NCBI GenBank assembly: GCA_033064195.1
Contig: JARBJD010000010.1
Location: forward strand, 62,001-126,000
Length of the DNA: 64,000 nt
Reading direction: 5' to 3'
DNA from: Blattamonas nauphoetae
Taxonomy: Eukaryota; Preaxostyla; Oxymonadida
In this document: positions 41,926-54,100 of the stretch, piece after piece
How positions within the stretch are numbered: the first letter of the stretch is position 1
Layout of the letters: each line of letters opens with the position of its first letter
The notes under the pieces: model-generated
What the model was told of the DNA's origin: nothing
The model's database searches: none
What the model saw: the letters and a program-made list of their open reading frames with translations, nothing else
Program-made: the position numbers and the translations under genes

Positions 41926-42075
41926 TTTATCTCTCTCTTTATTTGACTTTCCTCATTTTAGAGTTAAAAATCATTTCACCAAAGCGAATACACATTATAA
42001 TAATAAGAATTCATTCATCATACTCTCCCAGTCGAAACCTTAATATCTCTTTCTCGTCGATCAGTTCCTTCCTCC

Positions 42076-42649
42076 ATGTCAGTTGTCAAACAAGCCATTG
42101 CCTCTTCATCTATTTCAACAATTCTTCCAATGGGTATTCATTTTCATACACATCCAAGCCTCTTTCCTCTCTCTCTTGCACCCAAGAATTTATCGAGCAA
42201 TCAGTCGGAAAAAAGGTTCATATACTGATGAGAAATGAGAAAGAGCTGATTGGCACACTATGCGGGTTTGATGATCAGTTTAGTATGGACTTCTACTCCT
42301 TGAATCACCCAATTTCGTCATCATGAACATAAGACTTAGTCGTGGACGAAGCCATTGAATATGATCGCCTCTCGAATGTCTGTTCTTTGATATTGTCCAT
42401 TATTTCCGTTAGGGTGAAATGAGAGCAACAGCTGCGAACCATATACTCCTCAATGGCACAAATATCGTTATGTTCTGTCAACACACGGAGTCTGCACCTT
42501 CCTCAATTGAATTACTGTCTTTTTCAGAGATTCCATTGCATCTCCTTCTTGATTCATTTCATAAAAACAACAAAATCATCATCTTTGTTTTGCCGTTTGT
42601 CTTTCTTTCTGCAACGAACGGAGATTTGTCAAGAACGTTTGGTATGTAA
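42076..42649 (+). CDS. LSM5: U6 snRNA-associated Sm-like protein LSM5
   Basis: Four exons. MSVVKQAIASSSISTILPM (from 42076) joins EFIEQSVGKKVHILMRNEKE and LIGTLCGFDDQF, then NLVVDEAIEYDRLSN, then GEMRATAANHILLNGTNIVMF. Introns are about 53, 52 and 35 bases. Sm1 (KKVHILMRNEKELIGTLCGFD) and Sm2 (HILLNGTNIVMF) match animal LSM5 (RIHIVMKSDKEIVGTLLGFDD, QILLNGNNITML). LSM5 is part of the LSM2-8 ring on U6 and the LSM1-7 ring in mRNA decay. The 3' end is uncertain: the frame stays open to 42649, but a GT-AG pair (GTCAAC...TTTCAG, about 42478-42528) would end the protein right after NIVMF, closer to the usual length. Confidence 0.85.
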
Positions 42650-42828
42650 AAACGGAGACCCAGTGATTGTAACATCGTGAGAGAATGTGCGAACGAGAGT
42701 AGTATCATGTAGGATGGATTGAACATTTGATCGAAGGAATTCGGCTTATTGGTGCTTTTCATGATAATAGCTTGATGTAATCTTGTAGTATTCGCATGAA
42801 AGAGAATGTATGCCATTGTTGAACGGTG

Positions 42829-44071
42829 TTAAGTGTCCTGAATAGCCGAATGGGACAAATCTGGGTTCATGTGAATTACAGGAACAGTGTCATCGAGAAA
42901 GCTGTGTTGAGACAATATCAGTGAATCGAGTAAAGAGACACACCATGGGTTGTAAGATGTGATAAATTCTCGATATTTTGGTAGTTCGAGTTCAGATTCT
43001 ACGTAGTCATCATGGAAGAGGTCATCTTCAAACTCCAGACAAAACCTAAAACAATACATCCAAAATGGTCATTCACACTCAACGATAGCTTCTAAAAATG
43101 GGCGTAAAAGCTTCTTCTCATGGTATCCAAAGAAGTCCGGATACGACGCTAGAAAATCAGGTAAGATACTAATGATCCGGAGAAGAGAGTGCGCCCCATA
43201 TATATCACACAATGACGAAAATTGAGGGCATTGTGGCATTACAAGGTTTGTTGTGGTCTCTGAAGAGATTGATTGGGAAATTTGGTTTAATGTGTGTGAT
43301 TGATGAGTGAATTCGACACAAAGGCGAAAGTACTCATATTGCATAATTTCTTGTTCATTTCGTAAAACTTGTTTGAGGAGATTTGGGATATGTTTGAGTA
43401 ATGTTTGGGTGAGATTCTGATTGTCTGGCCTATGGAGATACGTGCTGACGAAGAAAAAAAGAAAACTGTTCCTTTCGGCGGAAATAATCCGCAGCAGCAA
43501 ATAAAATACAGTGAATGTTTGGTGTTGATGGAAGATTAAGAATCTTTGAGATTGAGATGATTACTAAGGATAAAGATCAAACTTTTTGAAACCCTGTTTG
43601 CGATGAACGTGGTGCGTGGAGGAATAGTTCAAGATTTAGTGGGACGGAGACGTAAAGACTTGCTTTCTGAACAGATAAAACCAAGAAAAATGAGACATTT
43701 TTCCTAATGAGTGGTTCTTCAATTTCAGCCTTCATTTTAAGATAAGGATCATCCACATCAATGTTCTCATCTTCGCTCTCGTCACTGGAATGTTGTTTGA
43801 GATAAGGTCTGAAAACTCGCATATTTGAGATTAAATTGAGATTGCTCTGTTTCTTAAACTGCTGAATAAAGCCTGGAATTGAGGCCTTAGTGATTCTATG
43901 TATTGTCTGTCCTTTCAATCCATGAGCAATCCATTCATCATACGATGCAGAGAAGCCGAGGAAATGTATGTAATATTCAGCCTTCCCATCTACGACACGT
44001 GTTTTCAGGATTCTTCCAGGGTAGAAGTAACCTTGGGTAAAAATCATTACATCCTCACCCAGCTCATACAT
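42829..44071 (-). CDS. MRG15/EAF3-like chromodomain and MRG-domain protein
   Basis: Several exons on the minus strand. The chromo-barrel reads GEDVMIFTQGYFYPGRILKT and KAEYYIHFLGFSASYDEWI, followed by an acidic linker (SSDESEDENIDVDD). The MRG domain is recognisable from its C-terminal half: SLCDIYGAHSLLRIISILPD (animal QVYGAPHLLRLFVRI), FLEAIVEC, then after a 32-base intron EFEDDLFHDDYVESELELPKY, matching FSASDYEVAPPEYHRK. The first part of the MRG domain is poorly conserved (VPLNLELFLHAPRSS), and the intron structure between 43620 and 43450 is uncertain. The family reads H3K36 methylation in NuA4, Rpd3S and related complexes. The start at 44071 (MYELGED) is preferred; an in-frame ATG at 44098 would overlap the start codon of epsilon-COP. 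Confidence 0.8.
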
Positions 44072-44096
44072 GAGATAAAAGTGGTTCGATCGACAC
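44072..44096. promoter_or_regulatory. 25-base gap between MRG15 and epsilon-COP starts
   Basis: The two divergent start codons are 25 bases apart, and the gap contains TCGATCGA. The upstream in-frame ATG of MRG15 (44098) would even share bases with the epsilon-COP ATG (44097). Promoter elements must sit here or inside coding sequence. Confidence 0.4.
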
Positions 44097-45318
44097 ATGT
44101 CATCATCAACTCTTGCCCAAGCACGTTCCCGCTTCCAAGTCGGAGACTTTCAAGGAACGTTAGATAAAATAGAAGCGTCCTCGATCCCACCTTTCACTAA
44201 TGAAGAAATTGATTCCCTCCGATTCCGCTCACTTGTTCTCCTCAACAAATCTGAACAAGCTATCAAAGAACTCTCAAACTCCGATCAATCCTTGCCTCAC
44301 CTCTCAGCATTACTTGCTTTTTCAAGGAGTTCTAGCCCAGAAACGACTCTCGAACAAAAACAGAATATACTGAAAGAACTCTCTGTTAACGAAACTAAAC
44401 CTGGATGGGGAGATAATCTGACGTTTAGAACAGTTCAAAGCCTTTTGTGTACGCAGTGTAATGAACTTACGGACTCTCTTAAATCCCTCCTCCTATCAAA
44501 CCGAGATCAACTGGAAATGTATGACTTTTCTTTTCAGTCATCTCTATCTCATTCATCTCGCTATTCCACATAATTTTCCTCGCATTTTCGCTTTCAGATT
44601 GTCACTCACTGTCTCCACACTGATTTCAATGAATCATCCAAAAAAAGCTCGGACTGTCTTGGATGATATGCAATCAATCAACCCCGAAGCTACCCTTACT
44701 CAACTTTCATCGGCACTCATTTCATTTCATTCTGTATCCATGATTTCTCGTTTTATGACTCGATCTTCCCTCTCATCACCTTTTTCACATCATTCTGGCA
44801 GGGAAATTTCCAGGAAGCCCTCGAAATTTACGAAGATCTTCTTTCAAAAGTTTGTCCTCATTTTCATTTTAACCATTGTCATGACTTTCCATCCATCTCG
44901 TCACACGAAATTGTCACCTTCTTAGCACGGGAAAACGCCACTTCTTCTTTCATTACAAGCCTCTGCATTGATTCAACTTGGTCAGTTCAACAAGGCTGAG
45001 ACATCACTCCATGAATCACTGGAAATTGTGTGAAACATCTTCTTCACATCACCCCCAAACTCATCTGCATCAAATCATTCCCATTCTTTTATTTGTCTTC
45101 TTCCATCATTTTCCCTTGATCCCTTTATATAGTCACCATCAGATCTACCAACGCTTCAAACGATGATCGTCTGTCAAGTTCGGAAAAACACGACTGAATC
45201 TCGAGAAAAGGCTGATGAACTCATCGCCAAAGTCCGTGCTGATTATCCGAATTCGGCTTTTGCACTGGAACAAGCCGAGTTCGACAGATCACTTGAACAA
45301 TTGCGTCTGAATCAGTGA
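44097..45318 (+). CDS. COPE: Coatomer subunit epsilon (epsilon-COP)
   Basis: Five exons, starting 44097-44518 with a 79-base intron to 44597. The TPR-like helices match epsilon-COP throughout. The clearest block is HPKKARTVLDDMQSINPEAT followed by LTQLSSALISFHS (animal [31 protein letters not shown]). Later blocks are GNFQEALEIYEDLLSK, TPLLLSLQASALIQLGQFNK and AETSLHESLEI. The last exon ends ADELIAKVRADYPNSAFALE and FDRSLEQLRLNQ, with TGA at 45316-45318. Later introns are 60 to 110 bases, longer than in neighbouring genes. Epsilon-COP is in the COPI B-subcomplex that coats Golgi-to-ER vesicles and stabilises alpha-COP. The length (about 300 residues) is normal. Confidence 0.85.
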
Positions 45319-45618
45319 TTCCTTCTTTTTGGCATCAATTCACGTCCACTTCTTGTTTTTTGAATATTTTTTGATTTTTTCTTAATCACAAAATCTCTAG
45401 GTGTAATTTCTCTCGACATCACACAATAGAAGCTCTGAATGGAGTTCTGTGTCTTTGTTCAATCATTGTGATCTCTATCTCTCCGAATCAACCAATTTTC
45501 CTAATTTCGATGTGTAACATGAAGGTATTTCCGAGTACGTCGACTGGACAGTGATTGGAATCGACTATGGGAGAGTTTGAATAGATCTCCGAGGACACGA
45601 TACACAGTCAATTATTCC
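45319..45618. other. Intergenic, nothing recognised
   Basis: About 300 AT-rich bases between epsilon-COP and the Hook-like gene. It could hold the Hook-like promoter and perhaps an undetected first exon. Confidence 0.4.
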
Positions 45619-48414
45619 ATGAACCAAGGGGATGCATTGATTGAATGGGCAAATGCACTCCCTTTTGTAACATCGCGTGCACAATCGACAAGTGATCTAT
45701 TGAATGGAGAACTCTTCTCACAAATTCTTTCTTCTCTGTTTGCCTCCAAAATAGTTTTCTTATCTCATCTAGAACACCTTCTTTGACCGATAATGTGGAA
45801 GATACTTCTCAAAATTCAACGACAAACTCCATATCTCTCTCAACAAACCTACACAAAAATCTCGAGGATGCTCTCGTCGATCCAAACCATATAGATGCAA
45901 TACGAAGTGCAATGTACCTTCAAATCGCTCATGACTTGCTATTAGTTTTCTTTTTTTCTCTTATTGTCTGCAGGCTCCTCTCAATGAATCCACATCATTC
46001 TTCCTTCTGGAACTCCTGTTGGCCCTTGGCTGTACAAGTGAGAAAACTGGGGAAGCTTGTGGGGATGTCTTCAATGATATTTGTGTTGGTGAATTCGGGG
46101 AAGACAAACGAATGTATTTTGTAGGAATTATTGAGAAAGTTTGTTTTCTGTTCATATTCTCCAATTTACTCAGTTTTTTCCACAGCCACAGAGTTCTGGG
46201 AATGACTCCATGTTGATTGACGAGACAACGTATCCAGAATGTCCAATCAACACCCCAAACGCACGACAAACGATGGGGATTCAAACGCCACTTAATTCGA
46301 GCGTACTGAGTCCAAGCAGGACACCGATGCATTCATCATCCAAAAAATCCGCCCATAGATCTCCCCACAGCTTTGTTCAAGGGTACGGACAATCTTCGAT
46401 CGATCCTGGCGACTCCCTTCTTCGAAACACCATCGAGCTTGAAAGCAAAATTGCCCGTCTCGAAGCAGATCTCCAAAACCTCTCTGAAGAAAAGGAGAGG
46501 ATCGGAAGGGAGTACAACACCCTCAACGGGAAGCACCTCTCGCTCGAAGACGACTTCAGAGTGATGTCGGAGGAGAAGGAGCGGCTGTCCAACGCGAACA
46601 CCCAACTGCTCCTTCAAGTGAGTGGCGGCGACGGTCTCCTCTCAGAGGACAGCGCCAAGTCGTTTCTGGAGAAGCAGAGAGAAGAGGAACGGAAGAGCGA
46701 CAAGCAGGCACTCCTTCGTGCGCGGGAGAGAGCTGACGAGCTGACGAAGATGCTGGTGGAGGCTGAGGGGATTGCTCGAGAAAAGGAGAGCACAGCTGCC
46801 CTTCTCACAAAGACCCTCGCAGCCACGCAAGCCCAACTTGAGAAAGTGCGGGCAGAGAAGGAGGAGCTGGAGCGGGGAGCAGACGAGGGTGGGATGGAGA
46901 ACGGCGAAGACGACGATGGGACGAGAAGGAGAGGCCGAGGAGGATTGAGGGGAGTCGACGATGAAGTGGAGAGAGGAAAGCAGACATCCGACACACTCAA
47001 ACTGGCAGAGCGGATCCAGAATCTGCAGAAACAGCTGAAGGAGGAGAAGACACAGCGTGACGAGGCTGAACTGCTGTGTGCTGAAATGCGTGGCCAGCTC
47101 GAACTGTTTCAGAGTCGGGTGGAACACGCGGAGGAAGCAATGCGGACACACTCCAAAGACCGGATCGAGTCGGAGACGAAAGTGCTCGAGACCGTCGCGA
47201 TGAATAACGAGCTGAACGAGACAGTCGAGCGACAGCGTGCGGAGTTGGGGATGCTTACGGAAGAGAGGGACAAGCTGAAGGAGACATGCGAACTGCTTCA
47301 GGCGCAGGTGGGTGGAGTGATGGAGCGGATCATGATGGACGAGAACGAGGACGAGGAAGGGGCGGAGCGGGCGAAGATGAACGAGAAGAAGAGGCAGTTT
47401 GAGGCGATGGTGGAAGAGATCCGAGTGACGAGGACGAAGACAAACGAGACGAAGCAACGGCTCGACGAAGAGAGGGCAGCGTTTGAGAGAGAGCGAGATG
47501 CAGTGCAGACAGAACTCGCCGAACTTCGACAGAACCAGCTCCGACTCGAGTCTCTCCTCCGTCAAAAGGAGGAAGAAGAGAAACAGCAGCTTGCGATGAA
47601 CCATCTTCTCTTCGCAAACACTCAGCAATCTGGAAGAGGCCCATCGCAGACAGGAGGAGGGTCGTCGATGACAAAGGACGAAGACGACCTCTTTCCCGAA
47701 ACTGTCGAAAGGGCAGACGGGGTCGCTCAGACAGACGAGAGCCTCTACGCTACACTATCGTCGCGGGCGTTCACAAACACGTCGAAGATGCTCCACCAAC
47801 AGCTTGAAGACAAAGAAAAGCTTGTTCAGCAGATGAAGACAGTCTCTGGGCATGTCGGAGATGAAAATGCGCTGATGCAGTGTGCTTTCTTCCATCTCGG
47901 TCGCGAGTTGATGCAAGCGTCGTTCCGTTCACAACTCCCTCTTGGCCAGCAGACCACCATTGCCCAGCCTGCATCGCAGGATCCTCAACCGCTCCCCATA
48001 AGCAGCCTCATGTCGATGCATCAAATCCAACAATCGGCTTTTGGACCGAAAAACAAGGCGACTGTTCCGATCCGACCGCCCCTCTCTGAACAGTCAATCA
48101 CGGAGCGGGTGAAGAATAGTGACCCTTCGCCGCTCACAGCCTCTCTGCAATTTAACTATCAGAAACGGCCCGAACAGCCGCTTGTGCCTTCACAGAAGAA
48201 AATTGGATTTGTCTTCCCAAATTTAGGTGCTGCACAGCCGCCTCCTCCCCATCAATTTCCACCTGTTTCCTCCCCTTCTTCCATTTCATTCCCTTCCTAT
48301 CAGTCAACTGGACCGGGACTCACACAAGACCCACAAGTCATCGCGAAGGCAAAACAAGGACAGAAATATCCCAAACCGAAGACGAGGCAAAATGTCAACT
48401 CATTTCATTCATGA
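45619..48414 (+). CDS. Hook-like dynein-adaptor protein
   Basis: Four exons. The first (to 45737) has MNQGDALIEWANALPFVTSR and STSDLLNGELFSQILSSL, the start of a Hook (calponin-like) domain. A 35-base intron (45738-45772) leads to TPSLTDNVEDTSQN and NLEDALVDPNHID. The next exon has SFFLLELLLALGCTSEKTGE, matching LGRLLQLILGCAxNCExKxExI of Hook proteins, then YFVGIIEKPQSSG. The last exon (from about 46188) is 2.2 kb and intronless. It encodes about 400 residues of charged coiled coil (RNTIELESKIARLEADLQNL and onward) and a Pro/Gln-rich tail. Hook proteins link dynein-dynactin to cargo. The C-terminal tail carries no domain I recognise. An upstream in-frame ATG exists at 45577. Confidence 0.75.
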
Positions 48415-48508
48415 TTAATTATTTTTTCCTTTTCATTTCATATATCATGATTTTGAAGGTGTGGGTCTTATTTTTCAACGATGAATGAAGATCGTAATTG
48501 TGAGGTGG

Positions 48509-49467
48509 TTACTGAAGTGGGTACGGGGATGGATCGTTGATGTACTTGTGGAATAACTCGAAGTTGTCCTGTTTGACAACCCAATTTGTTCCTTTCTCGT
48601 TGATAACAATGACATTGATTTGTCCTCCTGTTCCCGAGTCCCTGTGTGTTGCATGATAAATCGATTTCCGAGCAAGTTCAACTGCCTCATCTTCAGTCAA
48701 ATCTGGCCTGAATTCCTGATCAAGCACGCTCAAGGCGAACGTTGAACCACTTCCACATGCGAAGATGTCACCTCTCACCCGCTGTCCATCATTATCGATG
48801 TAAAACAAATCCGCACCCTAGATAGTAGAGATGAACGATTCAGAGAATTGAGAATCACAAACAAAGTCATCATAACCAACAATCATGGAACCAACAGAAA
48901 GGTCGCGCCCTTTGTACTGAATAAGAATGTTCGAATAGAATTTACTGGCACCAGCAACAGTCATGCGGCGCTTATTTCTAAGTTCAAATAATCTTGATTT
49001 AACGAGAGATTAGCAAAGGGGAGAGATTGGATACTGAGATTCACTTCCCACGTATCTACTCCAATATTGGCAATCTGCTGCGGATCCGGCCATTGTCGAA
49101 ATGATGTAGTCATTGATTTTGATCAGCTTGGTCACAGCTTGACTCGCTAAACCGGAAAAAAGAAATGGAAAAGTTATTCGGAGAATTTGTGAATTGACTG
49201 ACCGATTGTCTCTCCCTGAGTGGAACGGGAATCGGCAGCTGCGATTGCAAAACCATTACACCTAAAGGCAAGACATGTGGTTCCATGAGCAAAGTTGATA
49301 TTTGTTCCTTCGACCTGTAGAATGACGATGAAAGAGAATCGATGAATTCGGATGAAGTCGATAACACAAAGGGTGATTGGAGAAAAATTCAGCGAAAAAC
49401 GACGCGAAAGGTGAAATACCTTATATGAATGCCGTCCTGGCAGTGGAGGAGCGACAGAAGCTGACAT
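48509..49467 (-). CDS. PSMB5: 20S proteasome subunit beta5
   Basis: Multi-exon minus-strand gene. The first exon reads [16 protein letters not shown], then after a long intron (about 102 bases) [20 protein letters not shown]. The mature enzyme starts at the Thr after HG (T1). [14 protein letters not shown] supplies D17, and [11 protein letters not shown] supplies K33. [16 protein letters not shown] and [20 protein letters not shown] match beta5 (GTMAGGAADCSFWER, YELRNKERISVAAASKLL). The last exon has [20 protein letters not shown] and [17 protein letters not shown] (animal LARRAIYQATYRDAYSGG). Beta5 gives the chymotrypsin-like activity. Stop at 48509-48511. It is head to head with RAD6, with 34 bases between start codons. 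Confidence 0.85.
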
Positions 49468-49501
49468 CAGAAATGTTCAATGGGTGACGACCATACATCC
49501 A
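49468..49501. promoter_or_regulatory. 34-base gap between proteasome beta5 and RAD6 starts
   Basis: The divergent starts at 49467 (minus) and 49502 (plus) leave 34 bases for two promoters. No TATA-like or repeated motif is obvious. Confidence 0.4.
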
Positions 49502-50190
49502 ATGAGTACAGCAGCTCGACGTAGATTAATCCGCGATTTCAAAAAGATTCAGTCAGATCCCCCGGCTGGAATCACAGGTGCTCCAAAAGATGACAATATC
49601 ATGCAATGGAATGCAGTGATCTTTGGGTTCGTGTTTTGATCTCTTCCTCTCATCTTCAATGATGATTTCATTGCCCATCACACACCATTTCCTCATATCT
49701 TATGAACTACAGTCCAGACGATACCATTTGGGAAGGAGGAACGTTCAAATTGACACTTGAGTTCAGCGAAGAATATCCGAACAAACCACCGAAAGTGAAA
49801 TTCGTGACAAAAATATTCCATCCCAATGGTACATTCTTTCTATTCGATTCCATTTCTCCCATCAACCCTCCAAGTTTACAATGACGGCAGTATCTGCCTC
49901 GACATTCTCCAGAACCAGTGGAGCCCCATATACGATATCTCCGCTATCCTCACTTCAATTCAAGTCTGAACATCACTTTTCATGATCTATGCATTCCTTT
50001 TTAGTCTCTCTTAACTGATCCAAATCCAAATTCGCCAGCAAATTCAGAAGCCGCGCGATTATACACCCAAAATCGACGGGAATATGATAGAAAGGTCAAG
50101 GAGGTAGTAGAGCAATCCTGTTTGTCCATTTCACCATATTCATTCTATTTTTCACAGGGAATATGGATTAGAGCAGATCATCATTTTTAG
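49502..50190 (+). CDS. RAD6: RAD6/UBE2A ubiquitin-conjugating enzyme
   Basis: Five exons. The spliced product is [80 protein letters not shown], then [20 protein letters not shown] with the catalytic Cys in SICLDIL, and a tail ending [12 protein letters not shown]. It is about 151 residues, closely matching animal UBE2A/B over its full length, without the acidic tail of budding yeast. It monoubiquitinates H2B with Bre1-type ligases and PCNA with Rad18. Introns are about 41 to 78 bases. The TAG stop is at 50188-50190. Confidence 0.95.
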
Positions 50191-50433
50191 GCAAAACTTG
50201 CTTCGTTTCAACACTCATTCATTTCTATTTTTGGCACTCATGGCACCACTCACTTCAAATTCCAGATTATATTGATCATTATGTTGGCAATCATGAACCA
50301 CTCAACCATGGAAATGAATGTGTTGCGTGTGCGTCCTGTTTCACAAAGATGATCATAAGTGGAGGAAGTATCCTCCAAAATTGATCGAAATTTGATATGC
50401 AAGTTGATTCTCTCGAATTGAAAAGGAAGTCCT

Positions 50434-51119
50434 TCACAAATCTTCCACTTCATCATCATCATCAAAGAAAAACTCGATCTCATCCTCATCTTTCTTTTCC
50501 TTGCTTGCATATCGTATAGTATTGTACTCCTTCATCATATGCTTTGCGTTTCCGAGGGCTCCCGTCGAGCCTTGAAGAAAGTGATCGATCATAAGTTCTC
50601 CACCCTGCCCGCCAGATTCGTCATCAAGATAAGCACTGCCTCGACTCCTACCTTCTCTTTGATTCAGTTCATCTCTCTCCCGTAGTTCATCTTCTTTCAT
50701 GCGTTGCATGATGTCTGTTGACCTGAATTCTCTTCTGAGGATAAACTCATTTCGATGGGATCCTCGCTTCACAATAACTGCGACTGTACTCAAGATGTTG
50801 CGTAGATACGCTTCTGGTTGGTCTGTTTCGTCTACAAGAGCCTTCAGTGACCAGTAAGGTGATCTCTCCTCAAAAAGTGTGAATAACATTCGCCTGAGGT
50901 GATCTTCACTGATACGTTCTCGTTTCTCTGGAGCTGCTTTTTTTTGTAAAAGATATTGTCTGTTTTTCTCAAAATCTCTGCTATCTGGGAGACGATAACG
51001 TTTAACAGTTAATGGAGCAATGGAAAGAGATAATGACAGAAGAGTTGTGGGCAATCAGGTAAAAAAGGAGTAGGTCATACGTGCAGACCTTCCAGGTCCC
51101 GAACCACGCTTGAGATTCA
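50434..51119 (-). CDS. TFIIF beta (RAP30) C-terminal winged-helix protein, N-terminus apparently short
   Basis: The core reads RISEDHLRRMLFTLFEERSP, YWSLKALVDETDQPEAYLRN, ILSTVAVIVKRGSHRNEFIL, matching the C-terminal winged helix of RAP30 (VLDMLFSAFEKHQYYNLKDLVDITKQPVVYLKEIL). A Met/Arg-rich linker and an acidic end (FFFDDDDEVEDL) follow. A likely first exon starts at 51119 (MNLKRGSGPGRSA) with a donor at 51079; the acceptor in TCTCCCAG gives SRDFEKNRQYLLQKK. With this start the protein lacks the N-terminal dimerisation domain that pairs with RAP74. Either it is truncated or an exon is hidden. TFIIF helps RNA polymerase II initiate. Head to head with POLD1. Confidence 0.65.
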
Positions 51120-51180
51120 TCGGTTGTCAAAATCTTGTGCCCATGACAACATTTTCTCTCTTGATTCCATATAAAATAGG
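51120..51180. promoter_or_regulatory. 61-base gap between TFIIF-beta and POLD1 starts
   Basis: A divergent pair. The gap holds TATAAAATAGG just before the POLD1 ATG at 51181, a possible TATA-like element. Confidence 0.4.
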
Positions 51181-54100
51181 ATGAGTTCTCTTCGATTCAC
51201 CACGTCATCGGACTATAGTTTGTTTCAACGTCAAACTCCAGAAGTCCTGCAGGATAACACCAGTCCACTTAGTCTGTATTCGTCGCTTTCATCATCTCAC
51301 TCCCCCTCCTGACTGTACTCTGAAATAGTTTTCCAATGGATAGATGCTGATTATACAGTTGCTAAAGTGCCTTACCCTGGAATGCCAGGGTCAAAACAAG
51401 GAGAAGTATCTCATGCTCCCATGTTTTCAATCATTCAAATTAAAGGTTCCAGTCGTTCGATTTTATGGAATCACTGCGGAGGGATATTCTGTCATCGCAC
51501 ATTGTCATGGATTTACTCCGTATCTGTACATTCAGGTCTGTGATTATTCCTTTTCACGCTTTTTTTTAAATCATCATCTCTTCCATCTTCAGTCACCTCC
51601 ACGGTTCACTGACGCAAATATCGAATCACTCAAAGCTGCTCTGAATGCTTTTGTATGATTTCATTTGCTTTTATCCATTTTTCTTAACAGGCCGTCGTTC
51701 ACTCTATCATCAAATGCCGAAAAAAATCTCTCTACCACTATCAAGCTGAAGATGCTGAATTCCTCAAAATTTACGTTCAAGTGCCTTCAAATGTTCCAAA
51801 AATTCGCGGTTTTCCATTCTATAGTCTTCATACTTTGAAGGTGAACTTGAAAAGGGTGTGAACATTGAAGGCTACGGCGCTCGTTCGTTTTTGACGTACG
51901 AATCAAATATCGACTTTGTTCTTCGTTTTCTTTTCGATACAAAAGCATTTGGAAGTTGTTGGATGGAGCTTCCAAAGGAGAAATACTATCTTCGTAAAGA
52001 AAAAGACACCTTTCCCAGAACTGGAACAGCCCTCTATGAAGCCGATATTGCGTATTCCCCCTTGTGTTGTTTCAATCTCTCCATTTCTTCTCAACACACA
52101 GATTCAATAACGTCGTTTTCCATGATACCGAAGGGCAATACATGTCAATCGCTCCACTGCGCATTCTCTCGTTCGATATTGAATGTCAAGGACGCAAGGG
52201 TGTCTTTCCTCAGCCGGAATTTGATCCTGTAATCCAAATCGCTGCAAATATCCAGAATTACGGTTTGTTCTCCTCATTTTAATCTATTCCAGGAAGTGCC
52301 GAAGTTGAACATCGAGTGGTGATGACTCTAAACACATGCACGCCCATTCTCGGTGCCCACGTCTTCTCCTTCGAGCGAGAGGATCAGCTCCTCACCGCCT
52401 TCAAGGATTTCATCATCGCTGCCGACCCGGATATTCTCACAGGCTACAACATCATGAACTTCGATATTCCCTACCTCTACAACCGAGCTCGGTCATTGGG
52501 ACTGACTGAAGCCCACAAAATCGGGAGAATTCGGGACAAACCGATGACTGTGAGGAAGTCAAACTTCCACAGCAACCAGCATGGCAACAGAGAGACACAC
52601 GACATCTCGATCGACGGGCGGGTGATGATTGACATGCTGACCGTGATGCAAAACGAGCACCGCATGTCCTCGTACTCTCTCAACTCGGTCTCGCAGCACT
52701 TTCTCGGCTCACAGAAGGAGGATGTGCATTGGAGCATCATTTCTGACCTGCAGGAGAAGGATGCTGAGTCTCGTCAGCGACTGGCTGTGTACTGTCTGAA
52801 GGACGCTCTCCTCCCGCTGTTGCTGATGGACAAGCTGAAGGTGGTTGTGAACTTCACCGAGTTGTCTCGCGTGACAAGTGTTCCTATGTCGTATCTCTCC
52901 ATCCGAGGGCAGCAGATCCGCGTCATCTCCCTCCTCTACCGATACGCCAACAAAAAACACATGATTGTTCCCTGTCTGAAGAATCAGATCACCGAAGAAA
53001 AGTACCAAGGAGCGACGGTCATTGAACCACAGCGCGGGTTCTACCCCGACCCTGTTGTGACCCTCGATTTCTCGTCTCTGTATCCGTCGATCATGATCTG
53101 CCACAATCTGTGCTACTCCACTCTCCTCCATCCCGAAGCAGCCTCCAAGCTCGACAAAGATGACTACAACAGAACACCCACTGGCAACTTCTTCATCAAG
53201 TCCCATCTGCACAAGGGTCTTCTGCCAGAGATTCTGGAATGGCTTCTTGCTGCTCGAAAGCGGACACGAAAAGAACTGGCTGAAGCGACAGACCCGATGA
53301 ACAAGTTGGTTCTGAACGGAAGGCAGTTGGCCTTCAAAGTGACAGCAAACACTGTGTACGGTTTCACAGGAGCACAAGTCGGGCGCCTGCCGTGCCTCGA
53401 GATCTCGCGAAGTGTGACAGCATATGGCCGGCAGATGATTGATCGCACGAAGTCGATTGTGGAAGATCGATACACAACAGCGAATGGGTACGGCACAAAC
53501 GCTGTGGTCATCTACGGAGACACAGACTCTGTCATGATCAACTTTGGGATCAAAGACCTCCCCACAGCCATGGCTCGGGGGAAGGAAGCAGCCGACCTTG
53601 TCACGTCGGTATTCAACTCCCCGCCAATTAAGTTGGAGTTCGAGAAGGTGTACTGGCCGTACTTGCTGATCTCGAAGAAGAGATACGCTGGGCTGTTCTG
53701 GACGAAGACCGACAAGTTCGACAAGATCGACACGAAGGGTATTGAGACTGTGCGACGAGACAACTGTGCGATGGTGCGGCTGGTGTACGAGACGTGTCTG
53801 CAGAAGATTCTCGTCGAACGAGACATCGAAGGGGCGCAGAGCTTCACAAAACAGATCATCTCGGATCTTCTCCAGAACAAGATTGATCTGTCGCTCTTGC
53901 TGATTTCGAAGCAGCTCACTCGCTCGGCCGAGCAATACGAGAACAAGCAGCCACACGTCGAGCTCGCCAAGCGGATGAAAGAGCGAGACGGTAGTGGGCC
54001 AGGGATTGGAGACCGAGTGTTCTATGTGATTGTGGAAGGCCCGAAGAACGCAAAGGCGTACGAGAAGAGTGAGGACCCGCAGTTCGTGATGGATCGTGGG

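Noticed and set aside
44071-44098. Overlapping start codons of MRG15 and epsilon-COP in one CATG
   Set aside because: The MRG15 frame has a second ATG nine codons in, directly before the chromodomain, so the overlap is probably not used.
46614-47628. A 328-codon leucine-rich frame on the minus strand opposite the Hook-like gene
   Set aside because: It is the mirror of a Glu/Lys-rich coiled coil (GAG and AAG read as CTC and CTT). No independent evidence supports it.
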